Below, piece after piece: positions 1 to 14,454 of a stretch of DNA of 64,000 bases. The stretch spans positions 226,124 to 290,123 of the forward strand of contig JABBOV010000004.1 of assembly GCA_012927625.1 (NCBI GenBank). Reading direction: 5' to 3'. The notes under the pieces were generated by a model. That model saw only the letters and a program-made list of their open reading frames with translations. It had not been told where the DNA came from and did not search any database. This DNA is from Glaciimonas sp. Lineage in GTDB: Bacteria > Pseudomonadota > Gammaproteobacteria > Burkholderiales > Burkholderiaceae_D. A program made the translations under genes and the position numbers. The stretch's first letter is position 1. Every line of letters starts with the position of its first letter.

Positions 1-1
1 G

Positions 2-985
2 GATAAGGAAGTCATCGGCGCGGCACCGTATGTAGCCGCGCAAGCGATGCTCACGCGCGACGATATTCTGCGTGGAGTCGTTATCCGCGGTGTGTTGCCG
101 CAGCAGGAACGTGCTGTGTCGGACGTGGCCAATCAAGTGCGCCAAGGCAGTTTCGATGACTTGAAAGCGGGTGAATTCAACGTGGTGCTGGGTGGTGAAC
201 TGGCGCGCGCGCTGCATGTGGAAATCGGTGAAAAAGTGACGATGCTGGCGCCGCAAGGGCAAGTAACCCCGGCCGGCGTGCTGCCGCGGCTAAAGCAATT
301 TACCGTGGTCGGTATCTTCGAGGCCGGCCATTACGAATACGATTCGACGCTGGCTTTCATCCATATTGAAGACGCGGAAAAGATGTTCAGGCTGGGGGCG
401 CCGTCCGGTTTGCGCTTGAAGATTATCGACATGCAACGTGCGCCGCAGGTGGCGCAGGATTTGTCGAAGCTTCTTTCCGGCGACTTGATCATCAGCGACT
501 GGTCGAAGCAAAACCGCAACTGGTTTGCCGCGGTGCAAACCGAGAAGCGGATGATGTTCATTATTCTGACCCTGATCATTGCAGTGGCTGCCTTCAATTT
601 GGTCTCGACCCTGGTGATGACGGTGACCGACAAGCAGGCTGATATTGCGATCTTGCGTACGCTGGGCGCGTCGCCGGGTTCGATCATGAAAATTTTCATG
701 ATTCAAGGTGCGCTGGTGGGTTTGCTCGGCACCGGGATCGGCGTCTTCTTGGGTATTTTGGTGGCGCTGAATGTCGATGTGATCGTGCCGGTTATCGAGC
801 ATCTGCTGGGCGTACAGTTTCTGCCCAAGGATATTTACCTGATTTCCGCGCTGCCGTCCGATTTGCGCTGGCCGGATGTCTACACCATAGGCACTGTGGC
901 AGTGGTGATGGCCTTTCTTGCCACTTTGTATCCGAGCTGGCGCGCTGCGCGCGTGCGCCCGGCCGAGGCTTTGCGCTATGAATGA
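2..985 (+). CDS. lolC: Lipoprotein-releasing ABC transporter permease LolC/LolE family (5' end outside window)
   Basis: Frame stays open upstream of the ATG at 47 to the window edge; FtsX-like permease C-terminus ([42 protein letters not shown]); followed by LolD. Confidence 0.88.
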   Translation, partial: DKEVIGAAPYVAAQAMLTRDDILRGVVIRGVLPQQERAVSDVANQVRQGSFDDLKAGEFNVVLGGELARALHVEIGEKVTMLAPQGQVTPAGVLPRLKQFTVVGIFEAGHYEYDSTLAFIHIEDAEKMFRLGAPSGLRLKIIDMQRAPQVAQDLSKLLSGDLIISDWSKQNRNWFAAVQTEKRMMFIILTLIIAVAAFNLVSTLVMTVTDKQADIAILRTLGASPGSIMKIFMIQGALVGLLGTGIGVFLGILVALNVDVIVPVIEHLLGVQFLPKDIYLISALPSDLRWPDVYTIGTVAVVMAFLATLYPSWRAARVRPAEALRYE

Positions 986-1757
986 TCTTAACCACCCTCC
1001 CAGGGAGCACTCTTTGCAGTCGCTGATGCAACCCGTCGTATTGTCGTGCCGTAATCTGTCCAAGAAATTCGTCCAGGGCGCATATTCGGTCAATGTGCTG
1101 TCCGGCATTGATCTGGATATTCATAAGGGCGAGCGGGTGGCAATTGTCGGCGCGTCCGGCTCCGGCAAATCGACCTTGCTGCATTTGCTGGGTGGTCTGG
1201 ATACGCCGACCTCGGGCAGCGTATCCCTGCTGGGGCGCGATTTTGCCAGCCTGAGCGAAAAGGCGCGTGGCGATGTGCGCAATACCGCACTGGGTTTCGT
1301 GTACCAGTTCCACCATTTGCTGCCGGAATTCTCGGCGCTCGACAATGTCGCGATGCCGCTGCTGATCCGTCGCCTCAAGCGCAGCGATGCGCAGCAACAG
1401 GCGGCAGCGATCCTGACGCGGGTTGGATTGGGGCACCGCGTCACACATGTGCCGGGTGAATTGTCCGGCGGCGAGCGGCAGCGGGTTGCGCTAGCGCGCG
1501 CGCTGGTGACGCAGCCGGCTTGCGTGTTGGCCGACGAGCCGACCGGCAACCTCGATCGCAAGACCGCACATCAGATTTTCGACCTGATGCTGGAACTGTC
1601 GCGCACGCTTGGCACCGCTTTCATCATCGTGACGCACGACATCGAACTGGCGCGGCATTGCGACCGTGTGCTGCATCTGACGGAGAACGGCTTGCAGCCC
1701 TATATTGAACAAGCTGAACAAGCGGAACAAATTGAGCATAGCGAGCATGTGGATTGA
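978..1757 (+). CDS. lolD: Lipoprotein-releasing ABC transporter ATP-binding protein LolD
   Basis: Walker [10 protein letters not shown], signature [15 protein letters not shown], Walker [15 protein letters not shown] at 978 overlaps end of the permease gene. Confidence 0.92.
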   Translation: MNDLNHPPREHSLQSLMQPVVLSCRNLSKKFVQGAYSVNVLSGIDLDIHKGERVAIVGASGSGKSTLLHLLGGLDTPTSGSVSLLGRDFASLSEKARGDVRNTALGFVYQFHHLLPEFSALDNVAMPLLIRRLKRSDAQQQAAAILTRVGLGHRVTHVPGELSGGERQRVALARALVTQPACVLADEPTGNLDRKTAHQIFDLMLELSRTLGTAFIIVTHDIELARHCDRVLHLTENGLQPYIEQAEQAEQIEHSEHVD

Positions 1758-2589
1758 CAGCCATTGCCACCTGGACGCGCACGAATTCGGTGCCGATGGT
1801 GGCTTGGCGGGCGCATCAGTGGCGCACAAAGCGGCGCAACTGGGGGTCGACTGGATTGTCATTCCGGCGGTGGAGTCCGGCAATTTTGCGGCGGTTGCCG
1901 CCTTAGCGCACAGCCAACCGAATTGCGCGTATGCGCTGGGCATTCATCCGATCTTCGTGCCGCAGGCGCAGCAAGCCGATTTAGACGCTTTGCGCCAGTC
2001 CGTGGCGGCTGCAATGGCTGACCCGCACCTGGTCGCAATCGGCGAAATCGGACTTGATTTCTTCCTGCCCAACCTGAAAACTGCGGCCATGGCTGAAAAG
2101 CAAACCTATTTCTACCGCGAGCAATTGAAAATCGCCCGCGACTTCGGCTTGCCGGTGTTGTTGCATGTGCGGCGCTCACAGGATTTGATACTCAAGCAGT
2201 TGCGCATAATTGCCGTCCCCGGCGGCATCGCGCATGCATTCAACGGCAGCCTGCAGCAAGCGCAAGCCTTCATCAATCTCGGTTTCAAGCTGGGCTTTGG
2301 CGGCGCAATGACTTTCCCGCGTGCCTTGCAGATTCGCCGTCTGGCCGTGGCGCTGCCGCTGGAAGCTATCGTGCTGGAAACCGATGCGCCGGACATTTCG
2401 CCGGTATGGCTGCACCCGGCGCGCAACAGCCCGGAACAGTTGCCGCAGATTGGTTTGCATCTGGCCGAGTTGCGCGGGCAAGCGGCTAGCCATGTCGCCA
2501 GCGTTACTTCCGCTAACGTTGCGGCGGTGCTGCCGAGATTGGCTGCGCTGACTGCGCTGATTGCCGCCGGCTCTCCTGATACCCGATGA
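1747..2589 (+). CDS. TatD family hydrolase (metal-dependent DNase)
   Basis: [14 protein letters not shown] start, [26 protein letters not shown] motifs; start overlaps lolD end. Confidence 0.88.
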   Translation: MWIDSHCHLDAHEFGADGGLAGASVAHKAAQLGVDWIVIPAVESGNFAAVAALAHSQPNCAYALGIHPIFVPQAQQADLDALRQSVAAAMADPHLVAIGEIGLDFFLPNLKTAAMAEKQTYFYREQLKIARDFGLPVLLHVRRSQDLILKQLRIIAVPGGIAHAFNGSLQQAQAFINLGFKLGFGGAMTFPRALQIRRLAVALPLEAIVLETDAPDISPVWLHPARNSPEQLPQIGLHLAELRGQAASHVASVTSANVAAVLPRLAALTALIAAGSPDTR

Positions 2590-2640
2590 TATTAGTAATT
2601 GTTCAGTCGTATATCAATTAAAAGTCAGTAGCGTGGTTTT

Positions 2641-2712
2641 TGTAGGAGCGCATCCGGGCGCGACCGGATTGTGAATAGCTACCGGGGAATCGCGCCCGGG
2701 TGCGCTCCTACA
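2641..2712. repeat. Intergenic inverted repeat, 23-bp arms with one mismatch
   Basis: TGTAGGAGCGCATCCGGGCGCGA (2641-2663) against TCGCGCCCGGGTGCGCTCCTACA (2690-2712). Confidence 0.85.
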
Positions 2713-2778
2713 GAGGCTGCTTCGATTTAGATGTCTCCCATAGCGGACTGAATAGTTGCATGACATTATAAAAAATGG

Positions 2779-2856
2779 CAGAGTATGCGGATAAATGGCT
2801 TATTCTCAGCATGCATTCATTGCAGTATCAAAAAATACGTATTGCAGTATGTTAAA
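2779..2856 (+). repeat. Dispersed AT-rich intergenic repeat, copy 1
   Basis: GAGTATGCGGATAAATGGCTTATTCTC...GTATCAAAAAATACGTATTGCAGTATGTT; aligns with copies at 25.1, 38.1, 43.1, 52.8, 54.8 and 63.6 kb. Confidence 0.65.
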
Positions 2857-2882
2857 TTTTTTAGTTCCTCATATAAATATCC

Positions 2883-5333
2883 ATGCGTAGCGCCATCATC
2901 GGCTTTGTGATCGGTATCGTCTGGCTGCAAAACCAGCCGGTGTTGCCGACTTTGACGCTTACGTTGCTGTTGCTGGCAGCAGCGGTGCTCGGCATGGCGG
3001 CTTGCCGTTCGCTGCAACCGGTTTTGCGACCGGCCTTATTGCTGGCCTGTGGCGCCATGTTGGGCTTCGTCTGGGCGGGATTGCTGGCGCAGCAGCGTTT
3101 GGCGCATGCGTTGCCGGACGATTGGGAAGGGCGCGACGTAACGGTGATTGGCACCATCGACAGCCTGCCTTACCGCTTCGATCAGGGTGTGCGCTTCAAT
3201 CTGGCGCTGGAGCAGATGTTGGTGTTGCAGCCGGACGGCAGCACATTGGCGACGCCTGATTTGCCGCCCAATTTTCCTCCTAAAATCGCTTTGTCCTGGT
3301 ATTCGACGCCGTCGGCGGGCGCGTTGCCGGCGATTGAACCCGGCGCGCGCTGGCAACTCACGGTGCGCCTGAAAAAACCACACGGCAATGCCAATCCCGA
3401 CGGTTTCGATTATGAAGTCTGGCTGCTGGAGCAAAATCTGCGTGCCACCGGTACTGTGCGCCCGGATGCGCAAGCGACGCTGAAGAACCGGCGCTTGTCG
3501 GACTTCGTGTTCAGCGTCGGTAATCTGGTCGAATACTGTCGCGCCGGTTTGCGCGAACGCATTTATGCCGCCTTGCCCGAGCATGAATATGCCTACGCCG
3601 GCGTGATTGTCGCGCTGGTGGTCGGCGACCAGCGCGGGATCGATCAAAGCGACTGGAAAGTATTCAACCGCAGCGGCATCGGCCACCTGATTTCTATTTC
3701 CGGCCTGCATATCACAATGGTAGCCGGCTTGTTTGCTGCGTTGGCGCAATGGCTGTGGCGGCGCTCATTGTTTACCAGTGCCGAGTTGCCCTTGCTGTTG
3801 CCGGCGCAAAAAGTCGCGGCGTTAAGCGGAGTCGTGATTGCGCTGCTGTATGTGCTGCTGGCCGGTTTTGGGGTGCCGGCGCAGCGCACTTTGTACATGT
3901 TGACGGTGGTCGCAGTTGCGCTCTGGTGCGGCCGTTTGACCAGCGTTTCGCATGTACTGTGCACTGCATTGCTAGTGGTAGTTGTGCTCGATCCCTGGGC
4001 CGTGCTGTGGCCCGGATATTGGCTGTCATTCGGCGCGGTGGCGAGCATCCTGTATGCCAGCGTCGGGCGCGCCCAGCCGCAGCGCCATTTAACTGAGATG
4101 CCCGACAGAATGACACGCTGGCGCAGTGCGCTGACATCCGCTGGTCATACCCAATACGTGGTGACTCTGGGTCTGGTGCCGCTGACGATGCTGCTGTTTG
4201 GTCAAGTGTCGCTGGTCAGCCCGGTAGCCAACGCGGTCGCGATTCCATTGGTCGGCTTGCTGGTGACGCCGCTGGCTTTATTGGGCAGCGTGCTGCCGGC
4301 ACCATTATCGGGCTGGATTTTGGTCGCCGCGCATGCGCTGGTGGCGTGGCTGGCGAACGGTTTGCAGTGGCTGGCCGGCTTGCCGTGGGCGGTCTGGTCG
4401 GCGCCGCTGCCGTCCTGGTGGATTTTTCTGTTCGCTTTGCTGGGAACCGTGTGGTTGCTGGCGCCGCGCGGTTGGCCGCTGCGCTGGCTGGGTTTGGCTG
4501 GCTGGTTGCCGCTGCTGCTGAACAGCCCGACCCAGCCGCAGCCGGGCCAGATGTGGGTGACCGCTTTCGATGTCGGCCAGGGTATGGCCTTGCTGATTGA
4601 GACCAAGCAACACCGGTTGCTGTACGACACCGGTGCGTACTATTCGCCGCAGTCGAATGGCGGCAATCGCGTCATCCTGCCCTACCTGAAGGCGCGCGGT
4701 ATTGCGACACTGGATGGACTGATCGTGAGCCACAACGACAGCGATCACTCCGGCGGCGCACTGTCGATTCTGGACGAAATTACGGTCGGGCAGGTCTGGT
4801 CTTCGCTGGCGCTGACAAGCCCAATCGTCGCTGCTGCGCCGCGCCATCGGCATTGCATGGCAGGGCAATCGTGGCAGTGGGATGGCGTCCGGTTCGACAT
4901 GCTGCACCCGCAAGCTTTGAGCCTGAATAATCCGAAGCAGAAGCCGAATGCGCTCAGTTGCACCCTGAAAATCAGTACCGGCAGCCTTTCGATCTTGCTG
5001 CCGGGCGATATCGAGGCGGCGCAAGAATCCGAGTTGCTGGGCAGTAATCGCGACGCATTGCGTGCTAATGTGCTGCTGGCGCCGCATCACGGCAGCGGCA
5101 CTTCGTCAACCGTGGCTTTCCTGGACGCGGTCCGACCGGATCTGGCACTATTTCAGGTCGGCTACCGCAACCGTTATCGGCATCCAAAGTTAGAAATTTT
5201 CGAGCGTTATGGCGCAATGGGAATACAGCGCCTGCGCAACGATGCATCCGGCGCAATCACCTTGCAATTCGATCAGACATTGCACATTTCCGAATATCGC
5301 AGCAGCCATGCCCGCTATTGGTATGGACGCTGA
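2883..5333 (+). CDS. comEC: DNA internalization-related competence protein ComEC/Rec2
   Basis: 816 aa; competence domain with HLISISGLHITMVAG; C-terminal metallo-beta-lactamase part (SHNDSDHSGG, LLAPHHGSGTSS). Confidence 0.92.
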   Translation: MRSAIIGFVIGIVWLQNQPVLPTLTLTLLLLAAAVLGMAACRSLQPVLRPALLLACGAMLGFVWAGLLAQQRLAHALPDDWEGRDVTVIGTIDSLPYRFDQGVRFNLALEQMLVLQPDGSTLATPDLPPNFPPKIALSWYSTPSAGALPAIEPGARWQLTVRLKKPHGNANPDGFDYEVWLLEQNLRATGTVRPDAQATLKNRRLSDFVFSVGNLVEYCRAGLRERIYAALPEHEYAYAGVIVALVVGDQRGIDQSDWKVFNRSGIGHLISISGLHITMVAGLFAALAQWLWRRSLFTSAELPLLLPAQKVAALSGVVIALLYVLLAGFGVPAQRTLYMLTVVAVALWCGRLTSVSHVLCTALLVVVVLDPWAVLWPGYWLSFGAVASILYASVGRAQPQRHLTEMPDRMTRWRSALTSAGHTQYVVTLGLVPLTMLLFGQVSLVSPVANAVAIPLVGLLVTPLALLGSVLPAPLSGWILVAAHALVAWLANGLQWLAGLPWAVWSAPLPSWWIFLFALLGTVWLLAPRGWPLRWLGLAGWLPLLLNSPTQPQPGQMWVTAFDVGQGMALLIETKQHRLLYDTGAYYSPQSNGGNRVILPYLKARGIATLDGLIVSHNDSDHSGGALSILDEITVGQVWSSLALTSPIVAAAPRHRHCMAGQSWQWDGVRFDMLHPQALSLNNPKQKPNALSCTLKISTGSLSILLPGDIEAAQESELLGSNRDALRANVLLAPHHGSGTSSTVAFLDAVRPDLALFQVGYRNRYRHPKLEIFERYGAMGIQRLRNDASGAITLQFDQTLHISEYRSSHARYWYGR

Positions 5334-5343
5334 AACAGACACT

Positions 5344-6150
5344 ATGACAAACAAACCACTACTTCATTTCGCCCACGCCAATAGCTATCCAGCCGGCACT
5401 TATCGCGTATTTTTCCAGTATCTGCAACAGCATTACCGAGTGCAGGCGCTCGACATGCATGCCCATAATCCGAAATACCCGGTCAAAAACGGCTGGCGCG
5501 CGCTGAAACAGGAATTGATCGATGATATGGCAGCGCGCTATACCGAACCGGTGATCCTGGTCGGTCATTCACTGGGCGGCATGCTCAGTCTGATGGCGGC
5601 TAAGGATCGGCCCGATCTGGTGCGTTGCGTGGTGTTGCTGGATTCGCCGGTGGTGGCGGGGTGGCGCGCATTGCTGTTGCGGGTCGCCAAATCGACTGGC
5701 CAGGATTTAAAATTCTCTCCGGCGCGGCGCTCGATCAAGCGCCGCAATGTATGGCCCGATGCCGACGCCGCATTTGCATATTTTGCCGCCAAAAAGATGT
5801 TTGCGATCTGGCCGCCGCAAGTGTTGCACGATTACCTGGACAGTGGACTGATGCCGCACCCGGATGGCGTGACACTACGTTTCACGCGTGAAATCGAGAC
5901 CGCGGTTTATCGCAGCCTGCCGCATCATCTTGGCAAGATCGTGCAAATACCGTTTCCGGTGCCGGTCGGGTTTGTCGGCGGCATCGACTCGGTCGAATGC
6001 CGGCAAGCCGGTATGGCTGCAACCCGGCGTCTGGTCGGGCGGCATAGTCGGAAAATTCCAGGTAGTCACCTGTTTCCGATGGAGTCGCCGGCGCTGGCCG
6101 CTAGCGCCTTGCACGACATGATCCGGTCGCTTGTGCCGTCGCAGGAGTAG
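5344..6150 (+). CDS. Alpha/beta hydrolase
   Basis: GHSLGG nucleophile elbow, FAHANSYPAGTYR N-terminus; start chosen at MTNKPLLHF. Confidence 0.8.
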   Translation: MTNKPLLHFAHANSYPAGTYRVFFQYLQQHYRVQALDMHAHNPKYPVKNGWRALKQELIDDMAARYTEPVILVGHSLGGMLSLMAAKDRPDLVRCVVLLDSPVVAGWRALLLRVAKSTGQDLKFSPARRSIKRRNVWPDADAAFAYFAAKKMFAIWPPQVLHDYLDSGLMPHPDGVTLRFTREIETAVYRSLPHHLGKIVQIPFPVPVGFVGGIDSVECRQAGMAATRRLVGRHSRKIPGSHLFPMESPALAASALHDMIRSLVPSQE

Positions 6151-6153
6151 GCC

Positions 6154-7113
6154 ATGTTGCGATTTACAACAAAATTGTTGATTAGCGGTTTGCTGCTGGC
6201 ACATGCCATCCTGGTGCGCGCCGATGTTGTCTCCAACACACAGCCGGATTTCCAGACCGTGATGGCGCAAGGCAAATCCAGCTTCGCGCTGGATATTGAT
6301 AACGATAGCCTGCTGATGAACCGGAATGACGGTTTTTATACCAGCGGGGTGCGCCTGACGCAGCAATATGCGTTGGATGTAGCGGGTGTAGCCGGCAGTG
6401 CATCGGACTTAGTTACGTATGGATGGCGCATCGGCCACGAAATGTACACAGCGTCCGACATCAAGCTACCGCCGGCGCAAGTCAGAGCGCCGGATCATCC
6501 GTATGCTGCGTGGCTATATGGCGGCCTGTTCCGGGAGAAGCGCCAGGTCGATGGCGCTTACACCATGCTGGGTTTCGATCTGGGTTGCCTGGGGCCATGT
6601 GCAGCCGGCGAATGGGTGCAAACAAATTTGCACCGTTTGATCAACCAACCGTTGCCGCAAGGCTGGAGCAGCCAGATGAAAAATGAGTTCGGGGCGGTGC
6701 TATATGCCGATGTCGCACCGGCGCGCTGGTCATTGCAGTCCTGGTTGGATCTGCAGCCCAGCGTACAGGGGCGTTTTGGTAATATTTTTACCGATGTGAC
6801 GGCCGCAGTGACGCTGCGCGCCGGCATCCTGGGCGACTTGCCGGCGGCGCCTACGCAGCATCTGTATCTAAAGCTCGGGGGGCGCGCAGTCGGCCGCGAT
6901 GCGTCCCTGCAAGGTGGGTACTTTTCCAAAGACAATTTGCATACAGTGCGCCCGCAGCGCCTGGTGGCGCAAGCGGAAGCCGGCCTGCAGTGGGTTCGGC
7001 CGCCCTTTGCCTTGCAGGCCGCAATCGTGCGGCGTAGCAATGAAATTCGCGATTTGCCGGCGTCGGATGGCGCGCAAAATTTTGTCCGATTTCAACTGGT
7101 ATATTCGCCCTGA
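6154..7113 (+). CDS. LpxR-like lipid A deacylase / DUF2219 family outer membrane protein
   Basis: Signal peptide; LDIDNDSLLMNRNDGFYTSGVRLTQQY, GHEMYTASDIKLP, DHPYAAWLYGG typical of the family. Confidence 0.72.
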   Translation: MLRFTTKLLISGLLLAHAILVRADVVSNTQPDFQTVMAQGKSSFALDIDNDSLLMNRNDGFYTSGVRLTQQYALDVAGVAGSASDLVTYGWRIGHEMYTASDIKLPPAQVRAPDHPYAAWLYGGLFREKRQVDGAYTMLGFDLGCLGPCAAGEWVQTNLHRLINQPLPQGWSSQMKNEFGAVLYADVAPARWSLQSWLDLQPSVQGRFGNIFTDVTAAVTLRAGILGDLPAAPTQHLYLKLGGRAVGRDASLQGGYFSKDNLHTVRPQRLVAQAEAGLQWVRPPFALQAAIVRRSNEIRDLPASDGAQNFVRFQLVYSP

Positions 7114-7185
7114 GCTCCCTTGAGCATCAACCCAGTTTGATGCTTGGAGAGTGGCCAAAATGGACTGGAATATCGGCGCTTATAG

Positions 7186-9758
<2,573 letters not shown>

Positions 9759-9778
9759 TTTAAGCCGATTTCTGGTAA

Positions 9779-11119
<1,341 letters not shown>

Positions 11120-11183
11120 AATTGAGTTTTTCGGCCGTAAATATTCTGTTTTGCGACCGGACTCTTGATCTTGATTTTTCCCG

Positions 11184-11546
11184 ATGCGCCTGATCACCAT
11201 TTCCCTATTGCTGTTACTGGCACTGATCCAACATCCGCTCTGGTTAGGCAAGGGCGGCTGGTTGCGTGTGTGGGATCTGGATCAGCAAGTCAATAGTGCG
11301 CTTGACAAGAATATTGCACTCAAGGCACGCAACGGCAAACTCGAATCCGAAGTTCGCGATTTGCAGAATGGCACCGGTGCGATTGAAGAGCGGGCCCGGT
11401 ATGAACTGGGCATGATCAAGGAAGGCGAAATATTCGTTCAGTTGCTGGCGAACACAGGTGCCGCACCGCTCCAGGTTGCACCGCCGCCAGCATCGAAGTT
11501 GATACCGCATTCCAAGGCGCCTGCGGCTAAAGACCCCGCTCGGTAG
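11184..11546 (+). CDS. ftsB: Cell division protein FtsB
   Basis: Short protein with N-terminal TM then coiled coil; [20 protein letters not shown]; downstream of eno as is common in proteobacteria. Confidence 0.88.
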   Translation: MRLITISLLLLLALIQHPLWLGKGGWLRVWDLDQQVNSALDKNIALKARNGKLESEVRDLQNGTGAIEERARYELGMIKEGEIFVQLLANTGAAPLQVAPPPASKLIPHSKAPAAKDPAR

Positions 11547-11590
11547 TGCTTGTGGCGCACAATTTTCGCCCGTTGCTCTTTTGACTTGAT

Positions 11591-12517
11591 TTATTTCAGC
11601 GACGCCAGCGCCACTCGCGCAGCGGCCAGATCCCAGGCAGCCTGACCTACGGTTTTAAATACCGGCATCGTCGTCACCTGCGATAAGCGAACTGTGCCAT
11701 CCAATACTTCCGATAACGCAGACACTTGGCTCCAATCAACCTTGGCCCGCAGCAGGTCGCCTGCTTCATGCCGGGCACCATCCAGATCGTCCACTACAAT
11801 TTTCCGCTCATGCAGTAATTGCGACGGAAATTCCGCCATGTCCGGCTTGAAAGCGCCCACTCCGATAGCCAATGTGGCGGCGGCAATCTGGGGCGGAATA
11901 ACCGGGGTTTTGGAGGTGGTTAAGGCGATCACTACATCGGTGGCGGGTAGCTCCGATTCCAGTTGCGCGGCCCAGAGGGGCACCGCGGTAATCCCGGAAT
12001 GACACTCGCGCAATGCAGCGCAAAATGCTTTTGCCTTGTGCAGCGCAGTGGCGGCGATCCAGAACCGCGATATGCCAAAAAAATCCACCAGTGCATCGAC
12101 GTGTGCTGCAGCCTGGATTCCGGTGCCGATGATCAGCACCGATTCGGGTAATTTGGGCAACAGCGTCTGAATGCCGAGCAGCGTGACGGCCGCGGTGCGG
12201 CGCGCGGTAACAGTTGGGCCATCCAGCAGCATCAGCCGGCGTCCGCTGGCGGTTTCAAAAACGATCACTTCCCCCTGGATTGCCGGCAGGCTGTATTGCG
12301 CATTATTGGTATGTACGGTCACTAATTTGGTCACGCTAATATCGCTGCCGATGGCCGGCATGCACAGCAAAACGCTGGCCGGATCAATCGGCACCGCCAG
12401 CCGCTCGGGAGCCTGGATTTGCCCGCTGGCTAATTCGCGCATCGCTTGCGCGATTGCCGGCACCAGTCTGGAATAAGGCAACGCCTGCGCAGTTTGAATC
12501 GAATTCAGAATTTTCAT
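11591..12517 (-). CDS. Ornithine cyclodeaminase / mu-crystallin family protein
   Basis: GTGIQAAAHVDAL Rossmann motif, GAFKPDMAEFP; start chosen at MKILNSIQTAQ. Confidence 0.82.
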   Translation of the reverse strand: MKILNSIQTAQALPYSRLVPAIAQAMRELASGQIQAPERLAVPIDPASVLLCMPAIGSDISVTKLVTVHTNNAQYSLPAIQGEVIVFETASGRRLMLLDGPTVTARRTAAVTLLGIQTLLPKLPESVLIIGTGIQAAAHVDALVDFFGISRFWIAATALHKAKAFCAALRECHSGITAVPLWAAQLESELPATDVVIALTTSKTPVIPPQIAAATLAIGVGAFKPDMAEFPSQLLHERKIVVDDLDGARHEAGDLLRAKVDWSQVSALSEVLDGTVRLSQVTTMPVFKTVGQAAWDLAAARVALASLK

Positions 12518-12626
12518 GGTAATAAATTTATATTCTTTATAAGAAGTATATAAAAAAACGGCTATATTCGTCTTACACGTTGCTGAACCCCAGCGATTCA
12601 ACAGGTAAGTGCGACATAGCCTTTTT

Positions 12627-13019
12627 TTATGGCAATGTATCCTTTATCATATCCATTTCCTGTAGCACTTCATGCGCCGAGCGGAATGCGTCGATTGCCA
12701 GCGGCATGCCGCAATACACGCTGGCGTGCAGCAGCACTTCCTGAATTTCCTTCATGTTGGCGCCGTTGTTGACCGCACCCCGTACATGGCCCCGGATTTC
12801 ATGCGCGCGGCCGAGTGCCGTGAGCATCGAAAGCGTCATCAGACTGCGGGTTTTCAGATCCAGCCCGTCGCGACACCAGACCGTGCCCCAGGCGTTGCGC
12901 GTGACGAAATCCTGCAGCGGCGCAGTGAAGCTATCGACGCCGGCAAACGCCTTCTCCACAAAAGTGTCACCCATGACTTGCTTGCGCATGCGCAAACCGT
13001 CTTCAAATTGTTGATCCAT
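12627..13019 (-). CDS. Carboxymuconolactone decarboxylase family protein (PcaC-like)
   Basis: WGTVWCRDGLDLKTRSLMTLSMLTALGRAHEIRGHVRGAVNNGANMKEIQEVLLHASVYCGMPLAIDAFR. Confidence 0.82.
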   Translation of the reverse strand: MDQQFEDGLRMRKQVMGDTFVEKAFAGVDSFTAPLQDFVTRNAWGTVWCRDGLDLKTRSLMTLSMLTALGRAHEIRGHVRGAVNNGANMKEIQEVLLHASVYCGMPLAIDAFRSAHEVLQEMDMIKDTLP

Positions 13020-13092
13020 GTGTATTCCTGTTTAGTTGAGGTTCTGAATATTGCACTTTTTATAAATTTATCAGACGAAATACTACGCTTGC

Positions 13093-14265
13093 CTACGTTC
13101 TAGAATGTGCTGCCGGTACCGGTTTGAACGGGTTGCGCTCGTTCAATTCATCCATATACGCTTCGATGCCGCCGCTTTCACGCGTCAGGAAGCGTTCGAT
13201 TGCATCGGCAAATGCGGGGTGTGCCAGCCAGTGTGCCGACCAGGTTTTCTGTGGCAGAAAGCCGCGCGCCATCTTGTGTTCGCCTTGCGCGCCGCCTTCA
13301 AAGCGGCCGATTCCGTGCGCAATGCAAAATTCCAGCGGTTGGTAATACGCGGTTTCAAAGTGCAGGCACGGCACATGCTCCAGCGCACCCCAGTAACGGC
13401 CGTACAGGGTGTTTTGATCGTGGATCAATAGCGAACAGGCAATCGGACGGCCGTCGCGCAGCGCTTCGATCAGTAGAATATTGTGCGGCATGGCAGTGCC
13501 GATGCGCAGGAAAAATTCCAGATTCAGATAGGGCGAAGAGTGATGTTCGGCATACGTGTTGGCATAGCAGCGGTTGAAAAACACCCAGTCTGATTCGGTC
13601 GCGCAATTGCCCGCGATATGTTGAAACGTGATGCCGGCATCATTGACTTTGCGCCGCTCGGCACGGATGTTCTTGCGCTTTTTATGCTCCAGTGTGGACA
13701 GGAAATCGTCGAAATGCCGATAGCCGGGATTAACCCAGTGAAATTGCACCCCGCTACGCAACAAATAACCGGCTTGCTCCAATTGCATGGCTTGGGCTTG
13801 CGGTGGGTACAGGATGTGGCAGGACGATACCGCGCTGTCGTCCTGCAATGCACGCAATACTTGTATCAGGGCCGCGCGGGCCGCATCATCGCGTGCCAGC
13901 AAGCGGCTCCCGGTGACCGGGGTGAATGGGATCGCCGCCAGCAACTTAGGGTAATAATCCAGACCGTGGCGCTGGTAGGCATCAGCCCAGGCCCAGTCGA
14001 ACACGTATTCGCCGTAGGAATGGAATTTCGCATACAGCGGCAGTGCCGCCGCCAGCTGCGCATTTTCCTGCGCATCGTCTTGCCACAATGTCAGGTATTG
14101 CGGCTGCCAGCCGGTCTCTGCGCTGGCGCAACCTGTCGCATGCAGCGCATCCAGGAAGGCGAAAGACAGGAAAGGGTTGGTGTCGGCTTGCAGCTGTACC
14201 AGCGCATCCCAATCGTGTGGGCCAACCTCCGACAGGGAAGAGATGATTCGCGTGCGATAATTCAT
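13093..14265 (-). CDS. GNAT family N-acetyltransferase (COG3146/DUF482-like)
   Basis: 390 aa; LEHKKRKNIRAERRKV, GRYWGALEHVPCLHFETAYYQPLEFCIAHGIGRFEGGAQGEHKMARGFLP. Confidence 0.78.
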   Translation of the reverse strand: MNYRTRIISSLSEVGPHDWDALVQLQADTNPFLSFAFLDALHATGCASAETGWQPQYLTLWQDDAQENAQLAAALPLYAKFHSYGEYVFDWAWADAYQRHGLDYYPKLLAAIPFTPVTGSRLLARDDAARAALIQVLRALQDDSAVSSCHILYPPQAQAMQLEQAGYLLRSGVQFHWVNPGYRHFDDFLSTLEHKKRKNIRAERRKVNDAGITFQHIAGNCATESDWVFFNRCYANTYAEHHSSPYLNLEFFLRIGTAMPHNILLIEALRDGRPIACSLLIHDQNTLYGRYWGALEHVPCLHFETAYYQPLEFCIAHGIGRFEGGAQGEHKMARGFLPQKTWSAHWLAHPAFADAIERFLTRESGGIEAYMDELNERNPFKPVPAAHSRT

Positions 14266-14301
14266 GGGTTGGTTCGCCTTTTTTAGTGCTTGATTTTATT
14301 A

Positions 14302-14357
14302 AGTAGTGCAGGCCTCCGTGCCTGCATCGGGTTGCAGGCACGGAGGCCTGCACTACT
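14302..14357. repeat. Inverted repeat, perfect 25-bp arms with 6-nt loop
   Basis: AGTAGTGCAGGCCTCCGTGCCTGCA-tcgggt-TGCAGGCACGGAGGCCTGCACTACT. Confidence 0.95.
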
Positions 14358-14454
14358 GGTAAAACAGCAGTATTTTGTGTAAGCCCTGTTTTAATAATTC
14401 ATGCGCTGTGTAATTGCAGCATCATTCGTCGCATTCCATTATTCTTTTTTTATC

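Noticed and set aside
290-1108. 272-aa minus-strand ORF opposite lolC/lolD
   Set aside because: Spans two well supported opposite-strand genes and shows no domain signal.
4305-5090. 261-aa minus-strand ORF opposite comEC
   Set aside because: Gln/Arg-rich shadow ORF inside a clear ComEC gene.
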